A stretch of DNA of 64,000 bases from Steinernema hermaphroditum (GCA_030435675.1 CM059621.1:15128001-15192000); one strand, 5' to 3'. Shown: positions 10,469 to 21,175, counted from the first letter of the stretch. Translations and numbers: made by a program. Notes: a model not told the origin generated them from the letters alone.

Positions 10469-11443
10469 CACACAAAACGCGCTGCCCATATGCAGACTGG
10501 CTACCGTAAGCAAGCCCCCGAAATATGAAAAATAACGGCAGTCGCGACTAGTACGTTGAAATTTCTCTCCTGTGACGTGACTGCGTGGTCCAGCGGTAAT
10601 GGTCTGAGCCACCGGTCAACAGTGTCGGGTTCGACCACCCAGAAAATCTTCTATTTTTCGATTTGCTTTCTTTTCAACGAAACTGTACATTATTATGTTT
10701 CCTGGTGTTTACCATCACTGGTTCTTGCCTTGCTTCAAATATAGCTTAAAAAGCCCTTTGGAGAAATCGGAACTGGCAACTCAAATTTCAATTTGTGGTG
10801 ACGCTGTTTTTCATTCTTTCGCGTTCATATCTGTTTTGCTAATCATCTCAGGACGTGAAATGGAATGAACCAAAAAATGTTGGCTGGGATGAGTGTCGAA
10901 CCCGGATCCCCCAGAACGGCAACCAAGACACTATCCAGCTCGACCATACAAACAGTTTGTGCAGCGCCAACAGCGCTGGCTATATTCATTTCTACGCAAC
11001 TTTAGAAAGGTATTCATGCGGACAAGTGCGTGTATTGGTCGGAACAGAATAGGTTCTGCCGCTATGATATCTATAAGGATAAACCGAGAAGGGAGGACGC
11101 GAAAGAATGAAAAACAGCTTTACCATAAAGATGAAATTTGGGTTAGCAGTGCCGATTCCTGCAAAGGATTCCAAACTAAAGCGTTGATAAACACCAGGAT
11201 ATGTGGAAATATATAGATCTGGTGAAAAGAAAAAAGGTAGAAAAAAAACAAACCCGACGAAACAAAGGGGGTCGAACCCGACACTGTTGACTGGTGGCTC
11301 AGAGCACTACCCCTTGACCACGCACATACGTCGCAGAAGAGAAATTTCATTGTACTAGTCGCGAGTCGCGACTGCCGTTATTTTTCATATTTAGGGGGCC
11401 TGTTTATGGTAGCCAGTCTGCATATGGGCAGCGCGTTTTGTGT
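10469..11443. mobile_element. Nonautonomous element with ~190-bp terminal inverted repeats containing tRNA-like sequence
   Basis: The left arm (about 10469-10655) and the right arm (about 11255-11443) are inverted copies. Both outer ends read ACACAAAACGCGCTGCCCAT inwards, followed by GCAGACTGGCTACC and a tRNA-like block with an A-box-like TGGTCCAGCGG (left) and a B-box-like GGGTTCGACC. The ~600-bp interior has no transposase. No clear target-site duplication was seen. This looks like a MITE or foldback element that captured, or evolved from, a tRNA-type SINE. Confidence 0.7.
10885..10955 (-). repeat. tRNA-like SINE fragment
   Basis: On the minus strand this segment has an A-box-like GGTCGAGCTGGATAG and a B-box-like GGGTTCGACAC spaced as in a tRNA. 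It lies inside the long-TIR element but is not an inverted copy of the arms. There is no clean cloverleaf, so it is a tRNA-derived repeat rather than a functional tRNA. Confidence 0.45.
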
Positions 11444-12692
11444 ACACTTTCGAAAGTTTGACAGGTATTTTCGAATTAAAAGCACTGCTTTCGAAATGAG
11501 CTACGGTGGATGAAATGTTGCTTTCGAAGTTCTTCTCAGCAAACGTAAAGTTTTAGAAGAATCTATGACTGTGATCTAAATAAAGTTTAAGTCTTTGAAT
11601 TTGAAGCGATGATAATTAGGGCTTTTTGACTTTATTACAACTTGGAATTCTTTCTGCCCTCGGTTCGAAATGTTGCAATGAATTTCGTACGACGTTTTTG
11701 CTATACACAACTATACAATAAATCAGATCCGAGATTATATTTTATGAGACGGCCCAGTATGTGAAGCCATAACTTTTTGTGGCGTTGTTCGATTAGGCTG
11801 CAATTTTGCTCGTAGTTGAAGATGGGTATATTCTTAATCTTGTGCAAAACGTTCTTTTTGCGAAATATATTTGCTTCGAAACGTACCGTATACCACTTTC
11901 TCAACGTTGTGCAATAGTAATAAATCGTCACAAGGAGCCGAAGGAAATACGTGATTTTTTGTAATCTAGTGGTGTGTTGATGAACAAACCATTGCGACAG
12001 ATTTTTTTGGTAAATTTCACCGAGAAATCATTTTCACTGTTAATATCGGAGACCACGCGCACGCTGTGTGATATTTATGATTGTTGAACTCGAATATATG
12101 CATCAGAAAAATTTTAAATCGAAAAACGCCAAAGATTATCACAAATGATTACCCGAAAACGTTTGAGAAGATATAATAAATTAGTGAAGGTTTGTCTATT
12201 AGACAAGCATTGCAGACAAGTTGTAGACTTTTCTTTTCTCAAATCTCTGTGGAATCTGTCTGACTGTTCAGACAGCGAAGGGTCTGTCTGAGAGGAGGAA
12301 GGGAGAGATTTTTTGTGGCACTCTGTCGTGAAATGTGGAGAAAATAATAGTGAAATAGAAATTAGTAAAAAAAAATTTTCATAATTTCCCATCTGCATTA
12401 TTTTTGCTACATATTTTCAACCCAGCTTCTTTTATACTGCTCTTTCTATGTTCTTATTTCAATTTTCGGGCAGAATTTCGGCTCTGTTCGGTGACCGGAA
12501 TGCTCCATGGAACACACGTTCATTCCAGCGGAACATACCATACGCCACTTTCTCAATGTTGTGCAATAACGATATGTCAATGTTATGGAAGGAATACAAA
12601 TAATGTTATAATTCCGATTCCGATCGGTTTTGGCATTTTCCACTCACGCCTTATGTATTTAAGTCTAATAGGAATAACATAACACAACTCAC
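11444..12692. other. AT-rich spacer, no gene seen
   Basis: A low-complexity palindrome lies around 12255-12295 (TCTGTCTGACTGTTCAGACAG). Downstream exons of the Tudor-like fragment would be expected here on the minus strand, but none is recognisable. Confidence 0.4.
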
Positions 12693-12812
12693 CTGAGTTT
12701 TATCGACAATTTTGACCTCCTTCACCACCCTGCCTTGAGCCACTTCCTCCTCCGAACTCGGTTCGATTTGGCGCGGCGCCTTCATCTCTACAAAGCCACC
12801 GTAGTCGAGCAA
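12693..12812 (-). CDS. Isolated Tudor-like exon
   Basis: A clean internal exon on the minus strand: CTTTCAG acceptor at 12813-12819, GTGAGT donor at 12687-12692, 40 codons, phase 0 at both ends. It begins LLDYGGFVEMKAPRQI, which resembles the strand motif of Tudor domains (V/L-DYG-x-F/Y-V...L-RQI) found in germ-granule and methyl-arginine reader proteins. It continues with an acidic segment and KEVKIVDKTQ. No partner exons were found on either side within several kb, so it may be part of a gene with long introns or a detached pseudogene exon. It is a single exon, so confidence in function is limited. Confidence 0.45.
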
Positions 12813-12819
12813 CTGAAAG

Positions 12820-13509
12820 GCAACTAGCTCGGACAAGTCACGTTAGGAACGCGCGGGAAATATGTCGCAATGTTGTGACAGTGCACGACGAAAACCGATT
12901 GCGACACTCTCTCGCAACGACAAAGGACCCAAATGGTAAAAAGGGTCCTCCCGCCGAGAAGACGACCCTACTTATATAAGCGACTATTTCGAAATCGATG
13001 TTTGATCTTTCGCGTTCGAGAAACTCCCCCAGTTTTGTCGAAAGCAAACAGATCGAAGAACGACTCCGCCCAGCCAAAGCACAGTGGACAACAAGATGAT
13101 TGCTGGCGCCCTCAACACTCAGCCATGCATTGTAAACAGATATATTTCTGGTTCGCAGATGATCTTTGTCCCGGACGTAAGAACAGATCTAAAGCGGTCT
13201 ATTACTTCCGACGAACGACCGCTCCTCGCGAGGAATCGCCCCAAACTGTCTACTGTCTACATGAGTGAATTTGTAGACCTCATGTTTACGTGACCTGCGT
13301 TCTGTGGCCTTGGTCTGTTGATAAATAGTTCTCGTCACGTGACTACTCTTCTTGTGACCGCTCTCTGTCTTCTCTAACAAAAAGTAGCAAGAAAAAGATA
13401 AAGAAGTACGAAGTCCCCATCATTCTTCAGATCGGGGTCACAACACCTCTAATGCTCCAAATCAAAAAAATCATATTCAGTGCATCAACAATAACAACAT
13501 CAAACAACC
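12820..13509. other. Spacer between the Tudor-like exon and the METTL6 gene
   Basis: Moderately GC-rich. Two short + strand frames look protein-like: one starting ATG at about 12999 and ending TGA near 13099 (with ESKQIEERLRPAKAQW), and one starting ATG at about 13096 and reaching a GTAAGA donor near 13179. Neither has a family signature, so neither is called as a gene. Confidence 0.35.
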
Positions 13510-14870
13510 TCATTCTACCCGTTCGAATCTGCCTTGCAAGAAAATCCTCTGCACGCTCAGTCCCTTCTGGTGATTGACCGTCTGCCTGTGTAGATATTCA
13601 ACCTTCTGCGCCTTGAATCCATTGCTTTCAAATAGCTCTCGGATCTCATCTAACCACCCTGAGTTAAACCGAAAATAAGGAACGCTCTATCTTGCCTGTG
13701 GTAAAGTAGTACGCCCTGGTGCCATCCTGACGCACATAGAATCGATCTTCCAGCTTCGCGCCTCTGCCGAACCGCAGCATCGCGTGATCGTATATCGCGT
13801 AGTCCCTCGCGATCACTGAACCGCCGGGAGTGACGAACCTTCGAAGAGCGGCGATGGTTGACGCGTGTTTCTGAGGGTTAATGGCCGAGAGGACGAAGAT
13901 CAAGGAGACAAGATCGCATTCAGGGAATTTTGTCGCTTCAGCATCGTCGACGGCCGTCAGATCGATTACAGCGGAAGTGACTAAATCCACAATATGAGAA
14001 TCGTCACGAAGTGAACTAAATGCGCACCTTTTAGGTTCATCTCAGCCGCTCGATCGTCCATGAGCTTGACGGCATTCTTCGAGAAGTCGAATCCATGGAA
14101 TTGCCAGTTGGGGAAGTATTCGGTGAGCGGAAATAGCATGTTCCCAACGCCGCATCCCGCTTCCAGATATTTCAGTGCTTTCTAAAAATAAGAATAAATG
14201 ATGAAGCCGGTAAAATATTGGTCGTTTTTGCAGAACGCGTGACGGTAGAACTGCAAATTTGCAATTCACATCCTAGACGGTCTAAACAGCGTTATTTTGG
14301 CTATCCCTGGGTTTTGTTTCTTCACCAATGAGTGAAAACAAATCAAGAAGCAGCCGCTACATCTCCCTGGCGAGATAGATATTTCGAAAATGCGCCAAAC
14401 ACTGAAACACTGCCTGCACAGCATGTATTTTTCAGTCTATACATCAAATTTGTGTCTGCTCGGCTAAATCCATAGACAGCTAATTGTTCGACGAGAATCA
14501 TTTGTAGCAGTGAGCTGTCTAGAGACATAGTAGACAGCCAACAAGTGTTTAGAAAAAGCAAAACACAGCCCCGAGGTTAGCCTCCAATCTGGTCTGGACG
14601 AATCGCTCTCACCTGGAAATCAATGTCCGGACACAGCTCCTCCAGATCCGTCTTGCTCCAATGGCGATCCTTGAAGAAATTATCCTTGTTCCGCAAGTAG
14701 AATTTGTCCCAGTTCTTCTGTGCTTCGCGTTCTAACTTTGCGCGCTGGAATTCCGAAACAGGCACCTCGACATCGAGCTTCTGGCGCTCGTCGTCGGTCA
14801 GAAGGCGCGGCAGCGAAGCCGTCGACGCGTGTGATGATTCTGCGGCTTCGACGATCTCTTCCGAAGGCAT
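13510..14870 (-). CDS. METTL6: METTL6-type tRNA 3-methylcytidine methyltransferase
   Basis: Four exons (minus): 14870-14613, 14181-14028, 13980-13696, 13658-13510; 281 aa, as in human METTL6 (~284). The family N-terminal block is present (KNWDKFYLRNKDNFFKDRHW, residues 52-71). Next come SAM motif I (LEAGCGVGN, 92-100), an acidic ribose-binding position in FHGFDFS, motif IV-like LIFVLSAINP, and the signature RDYAIYDHAMLRF followed by FYVRQDGTRAYYFT. The C-terminus HRQTVN..KGLSV.RIFLQ also matches. Known role: SAM-dependent methylation of C32 in the anticodon loop of serine tRNAs. The start ATG directly follows a TTTTTTGTTTTCAG tract (possible spliced-leader site). The last intron (13659-13695) is only 37 bp and begins with GC instead of GT; splicing it restores the conserved FT-WLDEI frame, whereas reading through hits a stop within 13 codons. 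The other introns are 431 and 47 bp. Confidence 0.93.
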
Positions 14871-15667
14871 CTGAAAACAAAAAAGATCAGAAAATTAATC
14901 GATACAGAAGTCATTCTCGTGGAAATCGAGAATATTGCACAACAGTGTGCGCCACTATGGTCGACGTGGGTGGGCAAGAGCGGTGATGATTTAGCGAGAG
15001 CTTTGAAGACTTCCGCTTCTATTTCGCGGCTTCGGTGATGTGTCATCGGCGATACAATATAGTGAAATATGAATTTCGTCAGTCGATCGAGAGAGCGAGT
15101 CACCGAGAAAAGCGGTGGGAAGGGATTCGAGAAATCAGAGCTTATTTCTTCGAATGGCTTCATTTGTCTTCTTTTCCCAGTTTTTCTGTGCTTCGCGTTC
15201 CAACCCTACAAAGCCTGTAGATCGGTTTTAGGGCATAGCCAATAGGCTGTTTCCTCTATCGAGAAAACTACCTGAAGTCCAGGTCTTCGGGACCTGTTGA
15301 CCTGTGTCTATATGGAGATTCGCTAGACAGAAGTCTAGAGAGTCTGTTGTCTGCAAAGCCATTTTAGAGAGCATTCTGAGATCGGTCGGTTTTCGTTATT
15401 TTTCAGACCCGGATTCCCGCCACAATTATTATCACGGCATCCGACCTGTGGATTCCGGGTCTTCGCTGCTTATAGCGATCGATTCTTCTGCTGGACGCCC
15501 TCAGAGTGCGTCTGGTTGTCCATGCTGCTTTTAAACAGAAGCACTTTCACCCTGCCAACGGGATAGAAGACAGCCTGTAGTTCGACCAAATCGGGAACAC
15601 ATCTTCGTAAATCATTTATTTAAACATTAAATTTCAACACTAATAATTTCGACAAAATCGAAATGGG
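14871..15667. other. Upstream region of METTL6, no gene seen
   Basis: No supported exon. It includes the 3' flank of the next minus-strand exon: AATAAA on the minus strand at about 15613-15618, roughly 50 bp after that exon's stop codon. Confidence 0.45.
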
Positions 15668-15836
15668 TTACTGAGCGGCGACTTCTTCGAGGAACTCGAG
15701 GAGTGCTGCACGGACTGCGACATAGGCGATCATCATCGGTATGTCACGGTAGTCTACTGACAGGAGTACCTGACGGGTAGGACGGCGGACACTGCGTAGC
15801 AAAAGTGGCAAAAAGACGAGAAGATGATTAGCGTTT
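15668..15836 (-). CDS. Terminal exon of an unknown membrane-associated protein
   Basis: Minus-strand 3' exon: CCCTTCCTTTCAG acceptor just above 15836, 56 codons, stop at 15668-15670, and an AATAAA about 50 bp further on. The peptide is hydrophobic at first (HLLVFLPLLLRSV), then basic, then ends in a helix (VRAALLEFLEEVAAQ). The hydrophobic stretch may be a membrane segment. Upstream exons are not certain; candidates lie at 16.5-18.2 kb on the same strand, but a foldback element sits between. Function unknown. Confidence 0.4.
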
Positions 15837-16158
15837 CTGAAAGGAAGGGGTGGGGAGTGCACAGAGCTGACTGTGGCAATTTTACGTAAAACAACGTTGA
15901 AATACTGCCAGGACCTGTGGTGTAAACATCTTATGATGTACCAAATGATACATCCCTTACGAGAAGCCCCGAGAACGCCCGCAGCCGTTAGAAACGTGGA
16001 GCCACCTACGGAGCTTAGCGTTACTGAAAGTGCGCCCAGCGGCAATCAGTTGAATGCCTCGGTGTTTCAGGTCATGAAGAACATTGTTCAAATGTTCGGC
16101 CATGTCTGCCACAAAGTGTATCAGCTTTGCCAGAGGCGCTGTTATGCCGAAATCAATG

Positions 16159-16456
16159 TTGTTGAGACATGTGAGTCCTGGCACTTGAGTTCCGGACATT
16201 TGAGTCCCAGACAGTTGAGTCCTAGACATTTGAGTCCCGGACACAGAGCTCCGACGAAACGGTTGAGTTTGAGTTAACTTCGTGGGTATTTGCTTAGCAG
16301 TTTGATGCGTCATGATTCACGTTTGACGTTTCTGCCGTTTGCAAATGTTACCGTTTTGTCGGAGCTCTGTGTCCGGGACTCAAATGTCTGAGACTCAAAT
16401 GTCCGGGACTCAAATGTCCGGGACTCATGTGCCGGGACTCAAATGTCTCAACAACA
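16159..16456. repeat. Foldback element made of inverted arrays of a 15-bp unit
   Basis: The two arms (about 16159-16262 and about 16350-16456) are inverted copies. Each starts with GTTGTTGAGACAT and contains about five tandem units close to CATTTGAGTCCCGGA, then CACAGAGCTCCGAC. The centre is ~90 bp of unrelated sequence. The RNA or single strand would form a long hairpin. There is no ORF and no clear target-site duplication. Confidence 0.8.
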
Positions 16457-16459
16457 AAA

Positions 16460-16834
16460 TCGATAACTCCGACGTCGGAATCTTGCAGAAGAGCAGACCA
16501 CATTTTCTTGGATGGGAGATCTTATGATAATATTACTGATATATTTATCCTTAGTATCAGCGCTGTGAAATTTCCGTAGAAATTGTTTGAAACTGCTAGC
16601 TGTAGCATCAGCAATATCATAGCGAAAATCGAAGTGCAGTGCAAGTAAGCGTATGTAACTGTTGTGTTCACTTTGTAAATCGGCAGTGGTAGCGAGTAAA
16701 ATCTTTTCTTTGCTTAGATACGCATGCAGGTCAAACTCGGATGATTGCAATCTGACGTGGACGCTTCTTATTAGTTGTCCGATGACGACTTGCGGCAAAA
16801 GTGTCAGTCGCATGCGGACAACCGCTGTGACCAT
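16460..16834 (-). CDS. Possible exon interrupted by the foldback element
   Basis: Minus-strand open frame of ~120 codons that reads like protein (helical, charged: LLATTADLQSEHNSYIRLL, then FRKFHSADTKDKYISN) and stops just inside the foldback element. I see no family match and no clear acceptor. It may be an exon of the membrane-protein gene on this strand truncated by the insertion, or chance. Confidence 0.22.
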
Positions 16835-16856
16835 GCGCTCCAGACACCACCGCTGA

Positions 16857-17029
16857 GCGGGCGTGGGGGTTGTGAGGACGGTCCTGAGGGGTGGAGATGC
16901 AGTTTACGCTACGGTTGTCTTGTTGTGGAATGCTTGAGCGGGCTTGTAGTTATGAATACGGTCCTGACGCTACGGATTGTGTTGATGTGGACTGTTGCTT
17001 GCTGCCACGCGGGACTTGATTTAACCACC
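16857..17029. repeat. Short diverged tandem duplication
   Basis: The block TGAGCGGGC..TG..GTTGTGAGGACGGTCCTGA appears twice with changes (about 16854-16890 and 16932-16968), followed by similar TACGGTTGT / TACGGATTGT stretches. A minor local duplication. Confidence 0.35.
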
Positions 17030-17501
17030 TCAAACTTGGGAAATTAAACCTTTATTTTTCTCGAAACAACAGGTTAGGATCAACATTGCTGATCCTAGCG
17101 AGGGAAACGTTGGTTTGACGCTTTGACGGTGCGCGCAAGAAGTTGGTGTAGCCATAAGGAAGAAGAGAATCAGTTCAAAGATACGATTGAACATGACGAC
17201 GACAAGGATAAGGTTGAACAACGACGAAAGGGCGACTGAAATATCTGAAAAGAATCTATCGTTAGATGGACTGGCTACAAACAGTTGGATAGAAAATGGG
17301 TTTGCAGCATTAGCCGTAGGCCAACCTCCCGTCTTTAACACCGTTTGGTGTGTACCCTGTCTTAAAATTGAGTAAAACGTACCCAAATCGAAAAACACGA
17401 TTTGCCTTTCTAGAAAAGTGAGGATCAGTGGCGACGACATATCTCGATCGTGCCTTACAAAACTATTGGGAGTATTATGTAATGTGACGAAAGATGCTTA
17501 C

Positions 17502-18206
17502 CTTATACTTAGATTTTCTGAAGGAGGAATATGCATTCTTCAGGTCCATACCACCGACATCGTGGTATCCACGTTCGACCTCCTAGATGTAGTACTGTGA
17601 GAGGTAAAATAGTGACGCGATGCAAGCGTCGATGGTCTTCTCTTTACGACTGTTAAGTGATCGCACAGCGTTGTTAATGCTCTCAGCACAGTTGGACGGT
17701 GATGCCTCTACTTTGTGTTCTTATCATTTCAAATAACAAGACTGCGCTGACAAAGAGTGTGCCTGCTTCCACATAGAGGCGCAATGTCGTTTTTCGTTAG
17801 ATGCTCTGACGTGGAACGTGCTGCAAGATGACCCCAGTTATGATTAGTGCATGTGTAACTCACTTTAAATACTATGTCCACTGGTTGCCCTAACTTAGAG
17901 TATAGGACGTTCGGTGGGTATGGGTTGTTGTAGTCTTCTACGGTGTACTCCCCTGAAGGCGGTGCTTCAAATAAGTAATATCTCGTTTCGTATAGATATG
18001 TGGTGGTTGCCCTTCTAACCGTTGTAGCTATTAGGTGGGCATGCAACTGACATGTTCTCGGATTTTGGCATATCTACAAATGAAGGTATAGTTTTTTTTT
18101 CTATAATGCAGTTCTCACTTACGATGAAGTAGTTGAACATTGCAGTCAAAGCAATGATGCTCATTGTCCAAGTACAGGACAGCTTGACTGCGATCCATCT
18201 CTTAGG
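17502..18206 (-). CDS. Exons of a putative membrane-anchored protein with an extracellular domain
   Basis: Three minus-strand exons join in phase 0: 18206-18123, 18073-17864 and 17582-17502, with GTAAGT/GTGAGT donors and TAG acceptors. The first encodes a basic end then a hydrophobic span (TWTMSIIALTAMFNYFI), likely a membrane segment or signal anchor. The second (70 codons) is a polar, Tyr-rich domain with two early Cys (ICQNPRTC, then YNNPYPPNVLYSKLGQPVDI). The third is EVERGYHDVGG..FRKSKYK and ends in a GTAAGC donor. The 3' part is unclear: the best TM-rich frame downstream (17440-17030, with VALSSLFNLILVVVMFNRIF) does not join in phase, while the phase-0 frame stops after ~24 codons. The true start is not found. 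Function unknown. Confidence 0.42.
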
Positions 18207-19647
18207 CTAGGAGCTGAAGAATGTCTCATGTGACAAAGAGCTCCTCCATCGAAAATGAAGCCATCGTTTTGTAACGACCTTGCCATGACAGGATCTGTAT
18301 TGACGTATTGCGTTGAGCAGAATGCCTATAAGGGTCATCGCCGGAGAAGATGGATCGACAAGAGAGGGCAACATACTTGAAATTGAAGAAAAGTCACCGA
18401 AAATAATGAAGTGATTAGTGGGAAAGAGAAGAACACCTTTTAATTAATATTCGATAATGAATTTCGGCATCGCAAATTCATATTTTTAAAGCGTCGCCTA
18501 TGCATATAGACGGTAATGCTTCGCTGTTTCTCCTTTTTGTTTTGTTCATTCTAGAAACAATGATGCCAACTGATAAGCGAAGATCACGCCATGACCAATT
18601 TCGCTGAATGTTGCATATTGATACAGTCTGATAGATCTCGCATAAAGATGGATCTCGAGGGGTGTAGTAATAGTGCAAAGAATTAGCTGCCCACGCCGGA
18701 TAGGTTTCAGAAAGACTTTTGGGGTTATACCATTTTGATAGAGTTTATTAAAGCTCGAGGGGTAACAGTTTTCAACTTCATATTTTAGTTCCGGGTTTGA
18801 AGGGCAATAGAACTTTACTAAATAGGGAAATGATCCCCCGCGACCCGCAAATTAGCACGATATGATGAATGCAAAACAAGAAGGAAGAGAGCAGGTCGAC
18901 CGATTTCTGCATTGAAGAGTCGAAGAGGGGTCTGTTGGTTACACTCGTCGCACAAGGCGTGCCGAATGATCGCGTTTCACATTTCCGGCGAATTATCTGA
19001 TTTCCTTCTCCTGATCTCCAGATGGCTGTCTGGGTCACTTCTTATCTTCATAAACAGTCTGGGGTTGTCCGCCAGACATACAATGACAGGCATACATTGA
19101 CTGATTAACAATGAACAAGAAATGGTCTTGATGTCCCAGATGTCCTGATTGCTTTCTGAGTTTGGCTCGGAGCCAACCGAGCCGGCTCGGATTGTGACAT
19201 CGAGTCGGTATCTCTGTTTAGGAATGAAGAAAAAGAGCAGCAAGAATGATAATGCGCTATGATAAAAGACTGTTTGGAATCGATGATTGATGGAGAATTT
19301 GCAGGTTTTGCACGGCGCACACTTTGGAGAATTTTTACAAAATCAATTCTAAAATCAGCAACGAAATCATTAGTTAAACGATAGAATTCTTCAGAGGCAA
19401 TTTATTGTCGGCGATTTCATCAGATACTTCTCATCAACAGGCGACCTGAAGGAGCTGACAAAGTTGTATTGCCTACAAGAAAAGATGTTTATTCTTTTGC
19501 AGAAAAACAGTCACAATAGAAGAGATAATGCATGCGAGCGTGGCTTAGGTGGGCGGCCTGCAGACGATGCAAAAACGTTCGTTTTTAATGAGTTTGCTTC
19601 GACTGCTTTGATAAACCGATGGCTGGCCCCTCCGCTCACAATCAAGC
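18207..19647. other. Spacer with dispersed-repeat fragment
   Basis: A minus-strand frame at about 18315-18156 looks protein-like (AFCSTQYVNTDPVMARSLQ) but conflicts in frame with the exon at 18123-18206, so it is not called. A GAGTCGGTATCTCTG repeat core is at 19202-19216. No other gene is supported. Confidence 0.35.
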
Positions 19648-20615
19648 ATGAAGCCGACCGTTCTTCTTCTGTTCACCGTCGTGGCCTTCGCCCGCGGTAC
19701 TATTCCCAAATGGTGTGAGCAAGCGAAAGCGTCAGTCGTCAATAAGTACCGGAGCTGTCAAGACGAGCTGAAGATGCAGCGAAAAGAGTTTGCGGATGAC
19801 GTCATCGCCCCGAAGAACTACGGAGATGGATGCATTAACAGCATTCGCGGAGTCTTCCAGGACCTAGATGAATGCAAAAAATCGTTTTGCCGAGAACCCA
19901 TGAAGGTTAAGGTAAGGTCCATTGGAGTTTTGTGCGACCTTTGGAGCCATTTACTCCGAGAGACCTCAATTTAATTTCCACAACAAGATGCTCATGTTTT
20001 CTTGTTGCCTCTTATAGATCACCGTCCACATAGCAACCTGCTACGAGGGCACATCGCCGATGCCATTCACTGCACAGCTGGCCAAACTGAAGGACATGAA
20101 ACTGGAGTGGATCACGCAGGAAGTGTACGCTGAGAACGCTCTGAACTTGACAACCTATCTGGTATGCTCCTTAGCCTCTGATCCGTAGCATGACTCGACT
20201 TCAGGAGTTCGAAACACTCATTCCCAATCCGGAGGAATTCACTCACGTCGTTTTCAAGCAAAAGGCGAAAAATTCCGACTCCAACCACTTGTTTGTCTAT
20301 GCTGTGGACGTCGAGATAAAGGGAGCCAGGTGAGCGCTATACATCTACGAGAACGCGCAGAATTTGACCTTCAGAACTCATTTTACGATCGGCGGTGAAG
20401 TGGATAGTCGATGTTGCCAGGCTCCCTACAATAACCAGTGGATTGCTGCAGTTTATCGTAAGGACGCAGAGTGCGACGCCTATCTCAAAGAAACTGTCTT
20501 TGCATTCTACGGGCCTCATGGCGTAGAAGGACTTCTTAACGTTGAGGATTTGTCAAAGCTCAAACAGGGAATCTACGAGAAGACAGCGCTTCACCGTCTG
20601 TGCGACGGCTGTTGA
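19648..20615 (+). CDS. Secreted protein of unknown family (257 aa, Cys-containing)
   Basis: Four exons, 19648-19911, 20018-20161, 20205-20329 and 20375-20615, with phases joining to 257 aa ending TGA; introns 106, 43 and 45 bp. The N-terminus MKPTVLLLFTVVAFARG is a classic signal peptide. The mature chain has well-spaced cysteines (WCEQAK, YRSCQD, GDGCINS, DECKKSFC) and then a mixed alpha/beta region ending CDAYLKETVFAFYGP and LCDGC. There is no membrane anchor or family motif that I recognise; it is probably an extracellular or pseudocoelomic protein (inference). The start is the ATG directly before the signal sequence. AATAAA lies 26 bp after the stop. Confidence 0.78.
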
Positions 20616-20640
20616 AGGAATGCGAAAGATGGTTGGAATG

Positions 20641-20646
20641 AATAAA
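20641..20646 (+). terminator. Polyadenylation signal of the secreted-protein gene
   Basis: Canonical AATAAA 26 bp after the TGA, followed by a T/A-rich stretch. Confidence 0.7.
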
Positions 20647-20705
20647 CTGTGAAATACGCCACTTACTTGATCTACACAAAATCTATAAGTTTACGGTGAA
20701 CGAAC

Positions 20706-20840
20706 CCAGAGATGGGTAACGACTGAGCCATACATCCGTATCAGCCGTTCAACTGGTTCAGCCGATCCGTGAACCGGTTGACGGATCAGTTGAACGGCTA
20801 GGCAATCCAATCCGCCCATCTCTGGGCGGATCCTAGGCGA
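20706..20840. repeat. Small palindromic MITE-like element
   Basis: The ends are inverted (CCCAGAGATGGGT..CGCCCATCTCTGGG) and the interior contains nested inverted copies of AGCCGTTCAACTG / CAGTTGAACGGCT and GATCCGTGAACCGG / CCGGTTGACGGATC. The terminal CAGAGATGGG resembles hAT-type ends, but an 8-bp target duplication is not evident. Confidence 0.6.
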
Positions 20841-21030
20841 CAGAGCCGTATCCTAGCACTTCTAAAAGGCAAAATCATAAAAAGTGGTTGCTTGTCTTTC
20901 CACACTGATCAGTTAATTATTTCTGGCGATTTTACACTCCATCAATCCACCAGACTATCAGCAGACGGACTATGAGTCCCCATTTTGGCTGTTGAAACCA
21001 ATCGTTTCTTAGGCACGATCCCTCATTTCT

Positions 21031-21150
21031 GCCCCCAGCGATCGGTCGGGACGTCCACTCGACCTCTCTTTCGCCGAATGAGTTGAATGACCGGTCGTCC
21101 GTTGCCGTCGTTCGTGGCGCAATGATCGCCCCGGTGGCCAGAAGGCAGGC
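21031..21150 (+). repeat. 5' fragment of the 13-bp-TSD retroposon family
   Basis: It begins GCCCCCAGCGATCGGTCGGG and follows the 5' third of the full copies at 46.5 and 57.7 kb (ACGTCCACTCG, GAGTTGAATGACCGGTCGT, GGCGCAATGATCGCCCCGG), then diverges. A truncated or decayed copy. Confidence 0.7.
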
Positions 21151-21175
21151 CACAGCTCCTAGTCTTTATGACGAA

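Noticed and set aside
10576..10645. Functional tRNA gene
   Set aside because: A- and B-box-like sequences are present but the acceptor and T stems do not pair; it lies inside a repeated inverted arm.
13664..13700. Read-through end of METTL6 exon 3 (no final intron)
   Set aside because: Would drop the conserved C-terminus; the GC-AG intron gives a family-length protein.
16160..16260. Evenly spaced 15-bp units resembling a CRISPR-like array
   Set aside because: Units are contiguous without spacers, mirrored in an inverted arm, and the DNA is eukaryotic; it is a foldback repeat.
17589..17760. Minus-strand frame with SNCAESINNAVRSLN as an exon
   Set aside because: It ends in an in-frame TAG and would need a non-canonical acceptor; skipping it joins the flanking exons perfectly in phase, so it is treated as intron.
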